DNA from: Flavobacteriaceae bacterium
Lineage (GTDB): Bacteria; Bacteroidota; Bacteroidia; Flavobacteriales; Flavobacteriaceae
DNA: 64,000 bases
Direction: 5' to 3'
Assembly: GCA_024640565.1 (NCBI GenBank)
Contig: JAHEET010000006.1
Location: forward strand, 1-64,000
Positions 53,969-62,916 of the stretch are shown in pieces (positions within the stretch are counted from its first letter, which is position 1; every line of letters begins with the position of its first letter). The notes under the pieces are model-generated. The model was not told the DNA's origin and ran no database searches. It saw only the letters and a list, made by a program, of their open reading frames with translations. The position numbers and the translations under genes were made by a program.

Positions 53969-55645
53969 ATGACCCATTTATCAGACATTAAAATTGCACA
54001 AGCAAAAGAGCTAAAACATATAAAAAGCATTGCAAAAAAACTACAAGTCGTTGAGGATGATATCGAAATGTATGGAAAATACAAAGCAAAACTTCCTTTG
54101 CACTTAATAAATGAGGAGCAAGTTGCTAAAAATAATCTCGTCTTAGTAACCGCCATCACACCGACTCCGGCAGGTGAAGGAAAAACAACCGTTTCTATTG
54201 GATTAACAGAAGGACTCAACAAAATAGGCAAACAAGCAACTGTAGTTTTACGCGAACCTTCTTTAGGCCCTGTTTTTGGGATAAAAGGGGGTGCCGCTGG
54301 TGGAGGATACTCTCAAGTGGTACCTATGGAAGATATCAATTTGCACTTTACAGGTGATTTCAATGCCGTTGAAAAAGCAAATAATTTACTCGCCGCTCTA
54401 ATTGACAATAACTTACAAAACAAAACAAACAATCTCAATATAGATCCCAGAACCATTCTTTGGAAACGAGTAATTGATATGAATGACCGTGCATTAAGAG
54501 CAACAACTATTGGATTGGGTGGAACGGGAAATGGAATTCCAAGAGAAGATGGATTTCACATTACCCCTGCTTCTGAGGTCATGGCTATCCTCTGCATGGC
54601 AACCAATTTTAAAAATTTAAAACAGCGACTGGGGGCAATTCTTATTGGACTTACTTATGACAATACACCTGTTTTTGCAAGAGATCTAAAAGCGGAAAAT
54701 GCCATGGCGATTTTACTAAAAGATGCTATTAAGCCAAACTTGGTGCAAACACTCGAAGAAAATCCAGCAATCATTCATGGAGGACCTTTTGCAAATATTG
54801 CCCAAGGTACCAATACTATTATTGCTACAAAAATGGGCTTGTCATTGTCGAATTACGTAGTAACTGAAGCGGGTTTTGGAGCCGATTTAGGTGCTGAAAA
54901 GTTTCTTAACATCAAATCGGTATTCGCAAAATTAAATCCTAAATGTGTGGTCCTTGTAGCAACTATTAGAGCCTTACGACATCATGGCGGTGCCAAGAAA
55001 GAAGCCTATAACACACCCTATTTAGAGCGCGTCTCTGAAGGTTTTAAAAATTTAGAAAAACATATTGAAAATGTACGAAAGTTTAACATAGAACCGGTTG
55101 TCGCCATCAATTCTTTTGCTTCCGATACGGAAGAAGAAGTTCAATTTGTCATTCAAAAATGTGCTACTTTGGGTGTTCAAGCAGTTTTATCTGAAGGTTG
55201 GGCAAAAGGAGGTGAGGGTACTAGAGCACTGGCAGAAGCTGTTGTAGATGTTGTGGAAAATAAAGCAACCCAGTACAAGGCTTTGTACCATTGGGAGGCT
55301 CCTGTAAAAGAGAAAATCGAGAAGATTGCTAAAGAAATATATGGGGCAGATAAGATTGTGTATGAAAACAAAGCCCTCTTAAACCTAAAACGAATTGACA
55401 GACTCGGATTCAACGACTTTGCAATTTGCATGGCAAAAACACAGAAATCTTTTTCTGATAATGAGAAATTAATTGGGAGGCCTTCAGGATTTACGGTAAC
55501 CGTAAGAGAAATTGAAATCGCTGCGGGTGCTCAATTTTTGATTCCAATTTTAGGAAAAATGATGCGGATGCCTGGCCTTCCTGCTGTCCCTGCATCTGAG
55601 AACATGACCATTGATGATCATGGTGTAATTTCTGGCTTGTCATAA
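53969..55645 (+). CDS. fhs: formate-tetrahydrofolate ligase
   Basis: Makes 10-formyl-tetrahydrofolate from formate with ATP, feeding one-carbon units to purine synthesis. ATP loop TPTPAGEGKTTVSIGL (about 65-80), LREPSLGPVFGIKGGAAGGG (about 92-111) and GPFANIAQGTNTI are diagnostic. 558 residues is normal. It is divergent from secDF and ends 20 bases from the convergent rsmG gene. Confidence 0.96.
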   Translation: MTHLSDIKIAQAKELKHIKSIAKKLQVVEDDIEMYGKYKAKLPLHLINEEQVAKNNLVLVTAITPTPAGEGKTTVSIGLTEGLNKIGKQATVVLREPSLGPVFGIKGGAAGGGYSQVVPMEDINLHFTGDFNAVEKANNLLAALIDNNLQNKTNNLNIDPRTILWKRVIDMNDRALRATTIGLGGTGNGIPREDGFHITPASEVMAILCMATNFKNLKQRLGAILIGLTYDNTPVFARDLKAENAMAILLKDAIKPNLVQTLEENPAIIHGGPFANIAQGTNTIIATKMGLSLSNYVVTEAGFGADLGAEKFLNIKSVFAKLNPKCVVLVATIRALRHHGGAKKEAYNTPYLERVSEGFKNLEKHIENVRKFNIEPVVAINSFASDTEEEVQFVIQKCATLGVQAVLSEGWAKGGEGTRALAEAVVDVVENKATQYKALYHWEAPVKEKIEKIAKEIYGADKIVYENKALLNLKRIDRLGFNDFAICMAKTQKSFSDNEKLIGRPSGFTVTVREIEIAAGAQFLIPILGKMMRMPGLPAVPASENMTIDDHGVISGLS

Positions 55646-55665
55646 AGCGTATACGATGGTTAGTG

Positions 55666-56292
55666 CTATTGGAATTTCATACCCAAATGCACTACTTTTT
55701 TGGTTTCAAAGAAGGGTTCTTCAAAATAGGCAGGCAAATCATATAGGGTAGCTGAAGTATAGCGTTGCAACTCTTCCGTTAAGTCACCGCCTTTTAAATA
55801 TAAAATTCCGTTTTTTAAATCGTGATTTTGTTTTTTAGCAATTCGTCCTTTGGTCCAGCGAACAAAGGTTTCCATTTGTGCTACAGCTCTACTTACAATA
55901 AAATCATAGGTGTCTTTTACCTCTTCTACTCTACCGTGGGTTGTACTTACATTTTCCAAACCTAAACCGTCCACAACATGTTTCACTACTTTTAATTTTT
56001 TTCCAATAGAGTCCACCAAATGAAATTGCGTCTCTGGAAATAAAATAGCCAATGGAATTCCTGGAAAACCACCACCAGTTCCAACATCCATCACTTTAGA
56101 TCCTGGCTTAAACTGAATTACCTTTGCAATTCCTAAGGAATGTAAAACATGCCGTAAGTACAACTCATCAATGTCTTTTCTAGAAACTACATTAATTTTT
56201 AGGTTCCAATCTTGGTACAATTCTTTGAGTTTGGAAAATTGTGCAATTTGAGTTGGGCTAAGTGCTGTAAAATACTTTTGTATGATTTCCAT
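55666..56292 (-). CDS. rsmG: 16S rRNA (guanine527-N7)-methyltransferase
   Basis: SAM-dependent rRNA methylase. The SAM site is VMDVGTGGGFPGIPLAIL (about 68-85), with HLVDSIGKKLKVV as motif II and FIVSRAVAQMETF as the family-specific loop. 208 residues. A -7 element lies about 20-27 bases upstream. Confidence 0.95.
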   Translation of the reverse strand: MEIIQKYFTALSPTQIAQFSKLKELYQDWNLKINVVSRKDIDELYLRHVLHSLGIAKVIQFKPGSKVMDVGTGGGFPGIPLAILFPETQFHLVDSIGKKLKVVKHVVDGLGLENVSTTHGRVEEVKDTYDFIVSRAVAQMETFVRWTKGRIAKKQNHDLKNGILYLKGGDLTEELQRYTSATLYDLPAYFEEPFFETKKVVHLGMKFQ

Positions 56293-56311
56293 TGTCGTTC
56301 TGTTTCAGTGG

Positions 56312-56319
56312 CAAAAATA
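56312..56319 (-). promoter_or_regulatory. -7 element for rsmG
   Basis: On the minus strand TATTTTTG matches TAnnTTTG. Candidate TTG boxes further up are not at the usual spacing. Confidence 0.4.
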
Positions 56320-56384
56320 GCTTTTTGTAACAAACAATTCTTCACAAAACTGAACGTTTCTTATAATAGCAGCTTTAAAAAGAT

Positions 56385-56392
56385 TATTTTTG
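56385..56392 (+). promoter_or_regulatory. -7 element for the desaturase gene
   Basis: TATTTTTG on the + strand, 23-30 bases before the desaturase ATG. -33 box weak. Confidence 0.4.
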
Positions 56393-56414
56393 TGAAACAT
56401 CAATACATTTGAAC

Positions 56415-57506
56415 ATGAAAACCATCAATTTTTCTCGAATCGATAAAGCAAAATTCTTTAGAACACTCAACAAAAGAGTCAATGGTTATTTTAAAGAAAA
56501 TAATGTAAAAAGAACGGGGAATTGGAAGTTATATTCAAAGGCTGTTTTGATGTTCTCCTTATTTTTAATTCCTTTTATTTTAATCTTAACCGTTTCAATG
56601 CCCCAATGGCTAATGCCTGTTTTAATGGTAATTACGGGAATTGGGATGGCAGGTGTTGGCATGAATGTTATGCATGACAGCAATCATGAATCTTTTTCAA
56701 GTAAAAAATGGGTAAATAAATTGATGGGGAGTAGTATCTACATTCTTGCTGGAAATGTGTATAACTGGAAAGTACAACACAACGTTTTACACCATACTTT
56801 TACCAATATAAAAGATCACGATGAGGATATTGATGCAGGTAGAATTATTCGTTTTTCATTGCATGCCAAGTGGTTGAAAATTCATAAAATTCAAAAATAC
56901 TATTCCATCTTCTTGTATGGATTACTCACGATTAACTGGGCAATTACAACCGATGTAAAACAAATGCATCGGTATTTAAAGCGTAAACTATCGTATGGTA
57001 AATTTCCAAACCCAAAGGTAGAATGGACAAAATTAATTATCTCTAAAGTTGTGTATTATGCTTTATGGATTGTTTTGCCTTTAGTTGTTTTGGACGTTGC
57101 ATGGTGGAAAATAGGTATTGGCTTTTTTGTCATGCATTATACGGCTGGAATGATTTTGAGCCTTGTTTTTCAACTGGCACACATTGTTCCAAACACAACC
57201 ATGCCAATTCCAGATAAAGATGGAAATTTAGAACACACTTGGGCAGTCCATCAATTATACACCACTTCTAACTTTGCGCCTACGAACTGGCTGGTAAACT
57301 TCTACACAGGAGGCTTAAATCATCAAGTTGAACATCATATTTTCCCACATATTTCTCATGTCCATTATCAAAAATTAGCCAAAATTGTAAAAAAAACCGC
57401 CAAAGAGTTTAATTTGCCTTACAACGAATACAAAACAATGACCAAAGCAGTTGCCGAGCATTTTAGACATTTAGGTGTTTTAGGACAAAAACCAGAATTA
57501 GCATAA
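56415..57506 (+). CDS. membrane fatty acid desaturase, 363 aa
   Basis: Diiron membrane enzyme that introduces double bonds into acyl chains. All three His boxes are present: HDSNHE (about 87-92), HNVLHH (about 122-127) and HQVEHH followed by IFPHISHVHY (about 306-321). Hydrophobic pairs lie at about 45-80 and 190-250. ATG 56415 is preferred over a TTG two codons earlier. It resembles the linoleoyl-CoA desaturase (DesA3/delta-6-like) group by HQVEHH, but lacks an N-terminal cytochrome b5. The aminotransferase gene follows 24 bases later. Confidence 0.92.
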   Translation: MKTINFSRIDKAKFFRTLNKRVNGYFKENNVKRTGNWKLYSKAVLMFSLFLIPFILILTVSMPQWLMPVLMVITGIGMAGVGMNVMHDSNHESFSSKKWVNKLMGSSIYILAGNVYNWKVQHNVLHHTFTNIKDHDEDIDAGRIIRFSLHAKWLKIHKIQKYYSIFLYGLLTINWAITTDVKQMHRYLKRKLSYGKFPNPKVEWTKLIISKVVYYALWIVLPLVVLDVAWWKIGIGFFVMHYTAGMILSLVFQLAHIVPNTTMPIPDKDGNLEHTWAVHQLYTTSNFAPTNWLVNFYTGGLNHQVEHHIFPHISHVHYQKLAKIVKKTAKEFNLPYNEYKTMTKAVAEHFRHLGVLGQKPELA

Positions 57507-57530
57507 GCACAACTACAATTATCTTTAAAA

Positions 57531-58718
57531 ATGACACATCCATTATCGGACAGAATTAGCAGTTTGCCAGTTTCACAAACTTTGGCAATGGCTGCAAAAG
57601 CAAGAGAGCTAAAAGAACAAGGAATCGACATTATTAGTTTGAGTTTGGGAGAACCAGACTTTAACACCCCTGATTTTATTAAAGATGCTGCTATTGAAGC
57701 CATCAACCAAGATTACAACTCATATACACCTGTAGATGGTTATGCAGAATTGAAAGAAGCGATTTGCACAAAGTTTAAACGCGATAATGATTTGGTATAC
57801 CAACCAAATCAAATTGTAGTTTCTACGGGGGCTAAACAATCGATTGCCAATGTAGCACAAGTATTATTGAATCCTGGCGATGAAGTACTTCTTCCTGCAC
57901 CGTATTGGGTAAGTTATTCTGCAATTTCAATTTTGTGTGAAGCAAAATTTATTGAAATCCCATCGTCTATAGAAGATGATTTTAAAATAACGCCTGCACA
58001 ATTGGAAGCAGCAATTACACCAAAAACAAAGATGGTCTTTTTCAATTCGCCAAACAACCCAAGTGGTAGTATATACAGCGAACAGGAATACCGTGCTTTG
58101 GCAGCTGTTTTAGAAAAGCACCCAAAGATTTATATTTTATCAGATGAAATCTATGAGCACATCAACTATGGTGCAAAGCCATTTAGTTTTGCAGCCATCG
58201 AAAACATGTTCGACAGAACCATAACCGTCAATGGGTTGGCAAAAGCATTTGCAATGACAGGTTGGAGAATTGGTTATTTAGGTGCTCCACAGTGGATTGC
58301 AAAAGCATGTACAAAAATGCAAGGTCAAGTTACCTCGGGAACCAATTGCATTGCGCAGCGAGCTGCAATTTCTGCCGTTTTAGCACCCGTTGAGAAAGTG
58401 CAATACATGGTAGATGAATTTAAAACACGTAGAGATCTTGTATTGGATCGATTAAGACAAATCGACGGGTTTAAATTAAACATACCCGAAGGTGCCTTTT
58501 ACGTATTTCCAGATATTTCTGCTTTTTTTGGAAAAACAGTGCAGGGTATGAAAATTGAAAATGCAAATGACTTTTCATTGTTTTTGTTAGAAAAAGCAAA
58601 TGTTGCTACGGTAACTGGAGATGCCTTTGGTGCGCCAAACTGTATTAGAATGTCTTATGCAGCATCCGTTGCCCAATTAAAAGAAGCGATCCAACGAATT
58701 AAAGAAGCCGTAAGTTAA
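57531..58718 (+). CDS. aspC: aspartate aminotransferase-like PLP enzyme (class I/II), 395 aa
   Basis: Fold-type I aminotransferase. SLSLGEPDFNTPDFI at the start, FNSPNNPSGSIYS (about 165-177), SDEIYEHINY, the PLP Lys in VNGLAKAFAMTGWRIGYLG (about 238) and the substrate Arg in NCIRMSYA near the C-terminus identify the aspartate/prephenate aminotransferase subgroup. It should exchange amino groups between aspartate and 2-oxoglutarate; aromatic substrates are possible. Followed by a strong terminator. Confidence 0.92.
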   Translation: MTHPLSDRISSLPVSQTLAMAAKARELKEQGIDIISLSLGEPDFNTPDFIKDAAIEAINQDYNSYTPVDGYAELKEAICTKFKRDNDLVYQPNQIVVSTGAKQSIANVAQVLLNPGDEVLLPAPYWVSYSAISILCEAKFIEIPSSIEDDFKITPAQLEAAITPKTKMVFFNSPNNPSGSIYSEQEYRALAAVLEKHPKIYILSDEIYEHINYGAKPFSFAAIENMFDRTITVNGLAKAFAMTGWRIGYLGAPQWIAKACTKMQGQVTSGTNCIAQRAAISAVLAPVEKVQYMVDEFKTRRDLVLDRLRQIDGFKLNIPEGAFYVFPDISAFFGKTVQGMKIENANDFSLFLLEKANVATVTGDAFGAPNCIRMSYAASVAQLKEAIQRIKEAVS

Positions 58719-58740
58719 ATTACCTGATACATTCTATTTT

Positions 58741-58770
58741 AAAAACCTTCAATCTACTGAAGGTTTTTTT
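58741..58770 (+). terminator. intrinsic terminator of the aminotransferase gene
   Basis: ACCTTCA (58745-58751) pairs with TGAAGGT (58758-58764), extended by an A/T stem and T run. Confidence 0.85.
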
Positions 58771-58815
58771 ATGAGATATAGTATACCTCACGTATAGCGG
58801 TGTTGGTGTTCAACC

Positions 58816-58847
58816 AAAAAAAAAGTCATCGACAAGGATGACTTTTT
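58816..58847 (-). terminator. intrinsic terminator of ftsZ
   Basis: AAAAAGTCATC (58820-58830) pairs with GATGACTTTTT (58837-58847) around a 6-base loop. On the minus strand it runs into nine T residues, 26 bases after the ftsZ stop. Confidence 0.8.
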
Positions 58848-58872
58848 AAATGCTTTGTGAATACTTCTAAAC

Positions 58873-60792
58873 TTAATCTACATTGTCATGTAGGAAAGAA
58901 TTATTGGATTTTAATTGAATGGTATCGTCTTCACTATTTAAAGGTGTTTTGGTGTTACTTATAGATCGATCTACAAGATCAATCTCTAAGCCCAGTCTTT
59001 TAAATGCTGGCTCTCGTTCCAAATCGTCAATGTTTTTATTCATTTGATCTGAAAACTTATAATTGAACCCTTTCATGGTTTTTCTTCGTTCTTCGGCTCT
59101 TTTCTGCAATTCAGAAATAGTCAAACTTAAAGGAGAAACCTCTTCGCTTTCGGTTACTATATCATTAATTTCTGCCAGAGGCTTTGCCGATTTTAATTCA
59201 AACTGCATGCTTTCTTCTTCAACAATATTTGCTGTAATTGAAGAACTTTTCCCAATGGTTGGTTGTACATCAAAATCTTCCAAAACATATCTTGTTGCAG
59301 GCGCTTTTTTCTCAAAAATAATTTCTTCAGCACCAAAAACTTCAATCTCGTTTACATTGACAACTTCTTTTGTTTCTTCAACAGCATTCAAATCAAAACG
59401 AATTTCTTCGGTGGGTGTCACTTCTTCATAAGAATGTAGAGGCAAATCAAACAACAAATCGCCCTGTAGTGCCGCTGATACTGGTGTTTCTGCAGCAGTT
59501 TCATTTTCTGTAACAGACACATTTGTGATGATAAAATCGTCTTCAGAGACAGTTTCTATCTCAATTTCATCATAAACAACTTGTGTGTTTTTAATACTTT
59601 CTGTTGTTGGAACTAAGTTCATTTTTGGCGCTACTTCCTCGACTTCATCTTCTAAAATGTGTACAATTTTAGGAGAAGGTTTGTTGGACAATGGAGCATC
59701 AAAAGCGGATGATTTTTGAATGGCTGTCTCCGAAAAATTATAGGTTGCTTTCTGTTCGTCTTCTAGGGTATGTACAATTTTTCGTACTTCTGTATTGGTG
59801 ATTGTACTTTGTTGATCTGCAGCAAAACCAGTTGCAACAACGGTTACTGCTATGGCGTCTCCAAGAGAATCATCTTCCCCGATTCCCATAATGATATTGG
59901 CATCATACCCTGCTTCTGTTTGAATATAATCATTCACTTCTCCAATCTCATCTAAGGTAACTTCATTGCTCCCCGAGACAATTAACAACAACACATTTTT
60001 AGCGCCAGTAATTTTATTATCATTAAGCAATGGCGAATCTAAGGCTTTTACAATTGCATTTTTTGCTCGGTTTGTTCCTTCTTCTTTTGCAGAGCCCATA
60101 ATAGCAGTTCCACTATTTGAAAGCACTGTTTTGGCATCGTGTAAATCTATATTTTGTTTGTAGTGGTGTGTAATTACTTCTGCAATACCTCTTGCTGCTG
60201 TAGATAATACTTCGTCAGCCTTTGAAAAACCAGCTTTAAAACCGAGGTTGCCATATACCTCTCTTAATTTATTGTTGTTGATTACGATTAAAGAATCTAC
60301 GTTATTTCGCAAAGTATCGATTCCAATTTGCGCTTGTTTAGATCGCATTCTTCCTTCAAACTGAAAGGGCATAGTAACGATTCCAACCGTTAAAATATCC
60401 ATGTCTTTGGCAATTTTGGCAATAATTGGTGCTGCACCGGTTCCAGTTCCGCCCCCCATTCCAGCAGTGATAAACACCATTTTTGTCTGTGTGTTTAACA
60501 TTTGCTGAATTTCTTCGATACTTTCTTGAGCTGCTTTTTCACCTACATCTGGGTTGGCTCCAGCACCCAGACCAGAAGTTAAATTTGCACCTAATTGAAT
60601 TTTATTCGGAATTGGACTGTTTTCTAATGCTTGTGAATCTGTATTACAAATTACAAAATCAACTCCTTTAATGTGCTGTGTAAACATATGGTTTACAGCA
60701 TTGCTACCGCCACCACCAACACCAATTACTTTTATCGTATTTGATTTTGTTTTTGGCATGTCAAATAATATGTTATCAAATTCTGTGCTCAT
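58873..60792 (-). CDS. ftsZ: cell division protein FtsZ with long C-terminal extension
   Basis: Tubulin-like GTPase forming the division ring. The GTPase half is intact: VIGVGGGGSNAVNHM (about 22-36), GGGTGTGAAPIIAK (113-126), NNVDSLIVINNNKL and the T7 loop region. After residue 325 comes a long acidic linker of about 300 residues, with repeats of Val/Glu/Thr, including two short HxLEDE motifs (VHTLEDEQ and VHILEDEV). It ends with a conserved-tail candidate around the ERRKTMKGFNYKF segment and a final NNSFLHDNVD. 639 residues is long compared with about 380 in E. coli but usual for Bacteroidota. Confidence 0.96.
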   Translation of the reverse strand: MSTEFDNILFDMPKTKSNTIKVIGVGGGGSNAVNHMFTQHIKGVDFVICNTDSQALENSPIPNKIQLGANLTSGLGAGANPDVGEKAAQESIEEIQQMLNTQTKMVFITAGMGGGTGTGAAPIIAKIAKDMDILTVGIVTMPFQFEGRMRSKQAQIGIDTLRNNVDSLIVINNNKLREVYGNLGFKAGFSKADEVLSTAARGIAEVITHHYKQNIDLHDAKTVLSNSGTAIMGSAKEEGTNRAKNAIVKALDSPLLNDNKITGAKNVLLLIVSGSNEVTLDEIGEVNDYIQTEAGYDANIIMGIGEDDSLGDAIAVTVVATGFAADQQSTITNTEVRKIVHTLEDEQKATYNFSETAIQKSSAFDAPLSNKPSPKIVHILEDEVEEVAPKMNLVPTTESIKNTQVVYDEIEIETVSEDDFIITNVSVTENETAAETPVSAALQGDLLFDLPLHSYEEVTPTEEIRFDLNAVEETKEVVNVNEIEVFGAEEIIFEKKAPATRYVLEDFDVQPTIGKSSSITANIVEEESMQFELKSAKPLAEINDIVTESEEVSPLSLTISELQKRAEERRKTMKGFNYKFSDQMNKNIDDLEREPAFKRLGLEIDLVDRSISNTKTPLNSEDDTIQLKSNNSFLHDNVD

Positions 60793-60855
60793 AATAACGT
60801 ATCTATTTTAAATTGTTTCATTATTTTAATTTCTTCTTCTTAGACAAACAACTTA

Positions 60856-62184
60856 TTACTCTGCGTTGTCTAAAAAATCTTTTAATCTGGCCGTAAATTT
60901 CTCAAAGAAAGATTTGCCTTTGTCCTTTGATTTCTCTTGCACTACTTCTGGAGTCTCCACCGATGTCTCTATGGTTGAAGAAACTTCTTCTTCGACGGTA
61001 GGTACTACTTCTTCGCCTTTAGATTGCTTGCTTAAACCTTCCATTAACAACCCAACAGCAGTTGCATAGGACGGACTTGACAATGCGTCTTCTGAGTCTC
61101 CAGCAAGATGTTCATTTGGATACCCAATTCGCGCATCCATCCCAGTAATATATTCAACTAATTGACGTAAATGCTTGAGTTGTGACCCTCCTCCTGTTAA
61201 TACAATCCCTGCAATGAGTTTTCCTTTTTGTGTTTCGTGTCCATAATTTTTAATCTCCAAATAGACGTGTTCTATAATTTCTTGAACTCTTACATGAATC
61301 ATGTAAGACAAATTCTTTAAGGTAATCTCTTTAGGCTCTCTTCCTCTTAGGCCGGGGATGGAAACAATTTCAGTTTCCTTATTTTCTCCTGGCCAAGCAG
61401 AACCAAATTTTATTTTTAACAACTCTGCTTGCTTCTCAATAATAGAACAGCCTTCTTTAATATCGTTTGTAATTACGTTACCTCCAAAAGGAATCACGGC
61501 CGTATGTCTAATAATACCATCCTTAAAAATAGCCAAATCGGTAGTACCTCCCCCAATATCAATTAATGCAACCCCAGCTTCTTTTTCTTCTTGACTCAAC
61601 ACTGCTGAAGCAGAAGCTAAGGGTTCTAAGGTTATGTCTGCCAAATCTAATCCGGCACTTTTTACACAACGACCAATATTTCGAATCGAAGATACTTGCC
61701 CAACAACTACATGAAAATTGGCCTCCAAACGTCCCCCATACATTCCAATAGGCTCTTTGATATCTGCTTGAGAGTCCACTTTAAATTCTTGTGGTAATAC
61801 ATGTATAATTTCTTCCCCTGGCAGCATGACCAATTTATGAACTTGATTGACTAAATTATCAATATCATTTTCATCAATCACTTCATCGGCATTGGTTCTC
61901 GTGATATAGTCCGAATGATATAAACTCCGAATGTGCTGGCCTGCAATTCCTACAACAACTTCTTCAATTTTTTGCCCAGAAACACTTTCTGCTTCTTCCA
62001 CTGCTTGCTGAATCGATTGAATGGTTTGAGTAATGTTACTTACAACGCCTCTTTTTACACCTAAGCTTTTTGCTTTTCCAATACCTAAAACTTCAATTTT
62101 GTCGTATTCGTTTTTACGCCCAATCATAGCAACTATCTTGGTGGTACCAATATCTAAACCAACTGCTAATTTATTGTTTTCCAT
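60856..62184 (-). CDS. ftsA: cell division protein FtsA
   Basis: Actin-like protein that ties FtsZ to the membrane. VGLDIGTTKIVAMIG (phosphate 1), VALIDIGGGTTDLAIF (phosphate 2) and GIVLTGGGSQLKHL (adenosine) are in place. The C-terminus, after an acidic and Val/Glu-rich linker, ends with the amphipathic helix FFEKFTARLKDFLDN that would bind the membrane. 63 bases before ftsZ and 6 bases after ftsQ. Confidence 0.96.
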   Translation of the reverse strand: MENNKLAVGLDIGTTKIVAMIGRKNEYDKIEVLGIGKAKSLGVKRGVVSNITQTIQSIQQAVEEAESVSGQKIEEVVVGIAGQHIRSLYHSDYITRTNADEVIDENDIDNLVNQVHKLVMLPGEEIIHVLPQEFKVDSQADIKEPIGMYGGRLEANFHVVVGQVSSIRNIGRCVKSAGLDLADITLEPLASASAVLSQEEKEAGVALIDIGGGTTDLAIFKDGIIRHTAVIPFGGNVITNDIKEGCSIIEKQAELLKIKFGSAWPGENKETEIVSIPGLRGREPKEITLKNLSYMIHVRVQEIIEHVYLEIKNYGHETQKGKLIAGIVLTGGGSQLKHLRQLVEYITGMDARIGYPNEHLAGDSEDALSSPSYATAVGLLMEGLSKQSKGEEVVPTVEEEVSSTIETSVETPEVVQEKSKDKGKSFFEKFTARLKDFLDNAE

Positions 62185-62190
62185 TCTGAT

Positions 62191-62916
62191 TTATTTTGTA
62201 CACACAACTTGGTTGTGAAATTTTACGTTAATAGTTTTATATGCGTGTATTGTTTTGTCTAAATAAACTTTATTATAGAACGCTTTTAATTTCTTAAATT
62301 TTATATCAATGTTGACTAATTGACCAAAATCAATTTTATAATTTCCACTTCGGACGGAGAATTGATACTCATCGTTGTCCAATTTATGAATTTCTACAAT
62401 CTCTTTCTTCAAAAAATCATCGTCTAAAATGGTAGTAACCAATGCAACGATTTCTTTTAAGTCCTCTGATTTGTCAACACCTGAAATCAACAAAACTCTT
62501 GCTGAATGAACAGGGGATAAAGGTATTTTTACACCTTGTTTATCAATGTAGTAAGAAGTATCATCATGGAGCACTCTTGCGATTGGAGCACGTTGTTTTA
62601 CAATCGTTTTTATTGTTCCATTTATGTCCAAAAAGACGGAAGATTCCGCTACATATGGATGCTTATTTACTTGATCTTCTAAACCATATAAATCTATCAC
62701 AGATTTCCTTAAGTTTCTTACTGTTTTTGTATTTTGTATTAACAATTTATCAACCATTGAAATTGTCAAAAAATTAGTGTTTTCACCGGAGAACTCAATC
62801 TTTACATCCGTTACTTTTTTTTGCAAATTTCGCCCAGAAGAAAAAGAATACAAGAAACCCAAACTCGCTGTCAATAGTAAGAATACTAGATATTTTAACA
62901 GATTCTTAAACTTCAT
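62191..62916 (-). CDS. ftsQ: cell division protein FtsQ
   Basis: Single-pass membrane protein of the divisome. One N-terminal helix (LLKYLVFLLLTASLGFLYSF), then a POTRA-type domain and the FtsQ beta domain with YVAESSVFLDINGTIKTIV and QRAPIARVLHD, IDKQGVKIPLS. Sequence is diverged as in other Bacteroidota; identity rests mainly on these strands and on position between murC and ftsA. Its start overlaps the end of murC by 11 bases. Confidence 0.9.
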   Translation of the reverse strand: MKFKNLLKYLVFLLLTASLGFLYSFSSGRNLQKKVTDVKIEFSGENTNFLTISMVDKLLIQNTKTVRNLRKSVIDLYGLEDQVNKHPYVAESSVFLDINGTIKTIVKQRAPIARVLHDDTSYYIDKQGVKIPLSPVHSARVLLISGVDKSEDLKEIVALVTTILDDDFLKKEIVEIHKLDNDEYQFSVRSGNYKIDFGQLVNIDIKFKKLKAFYNKVYLDKTIHAYKTINVKFHNQVVCTK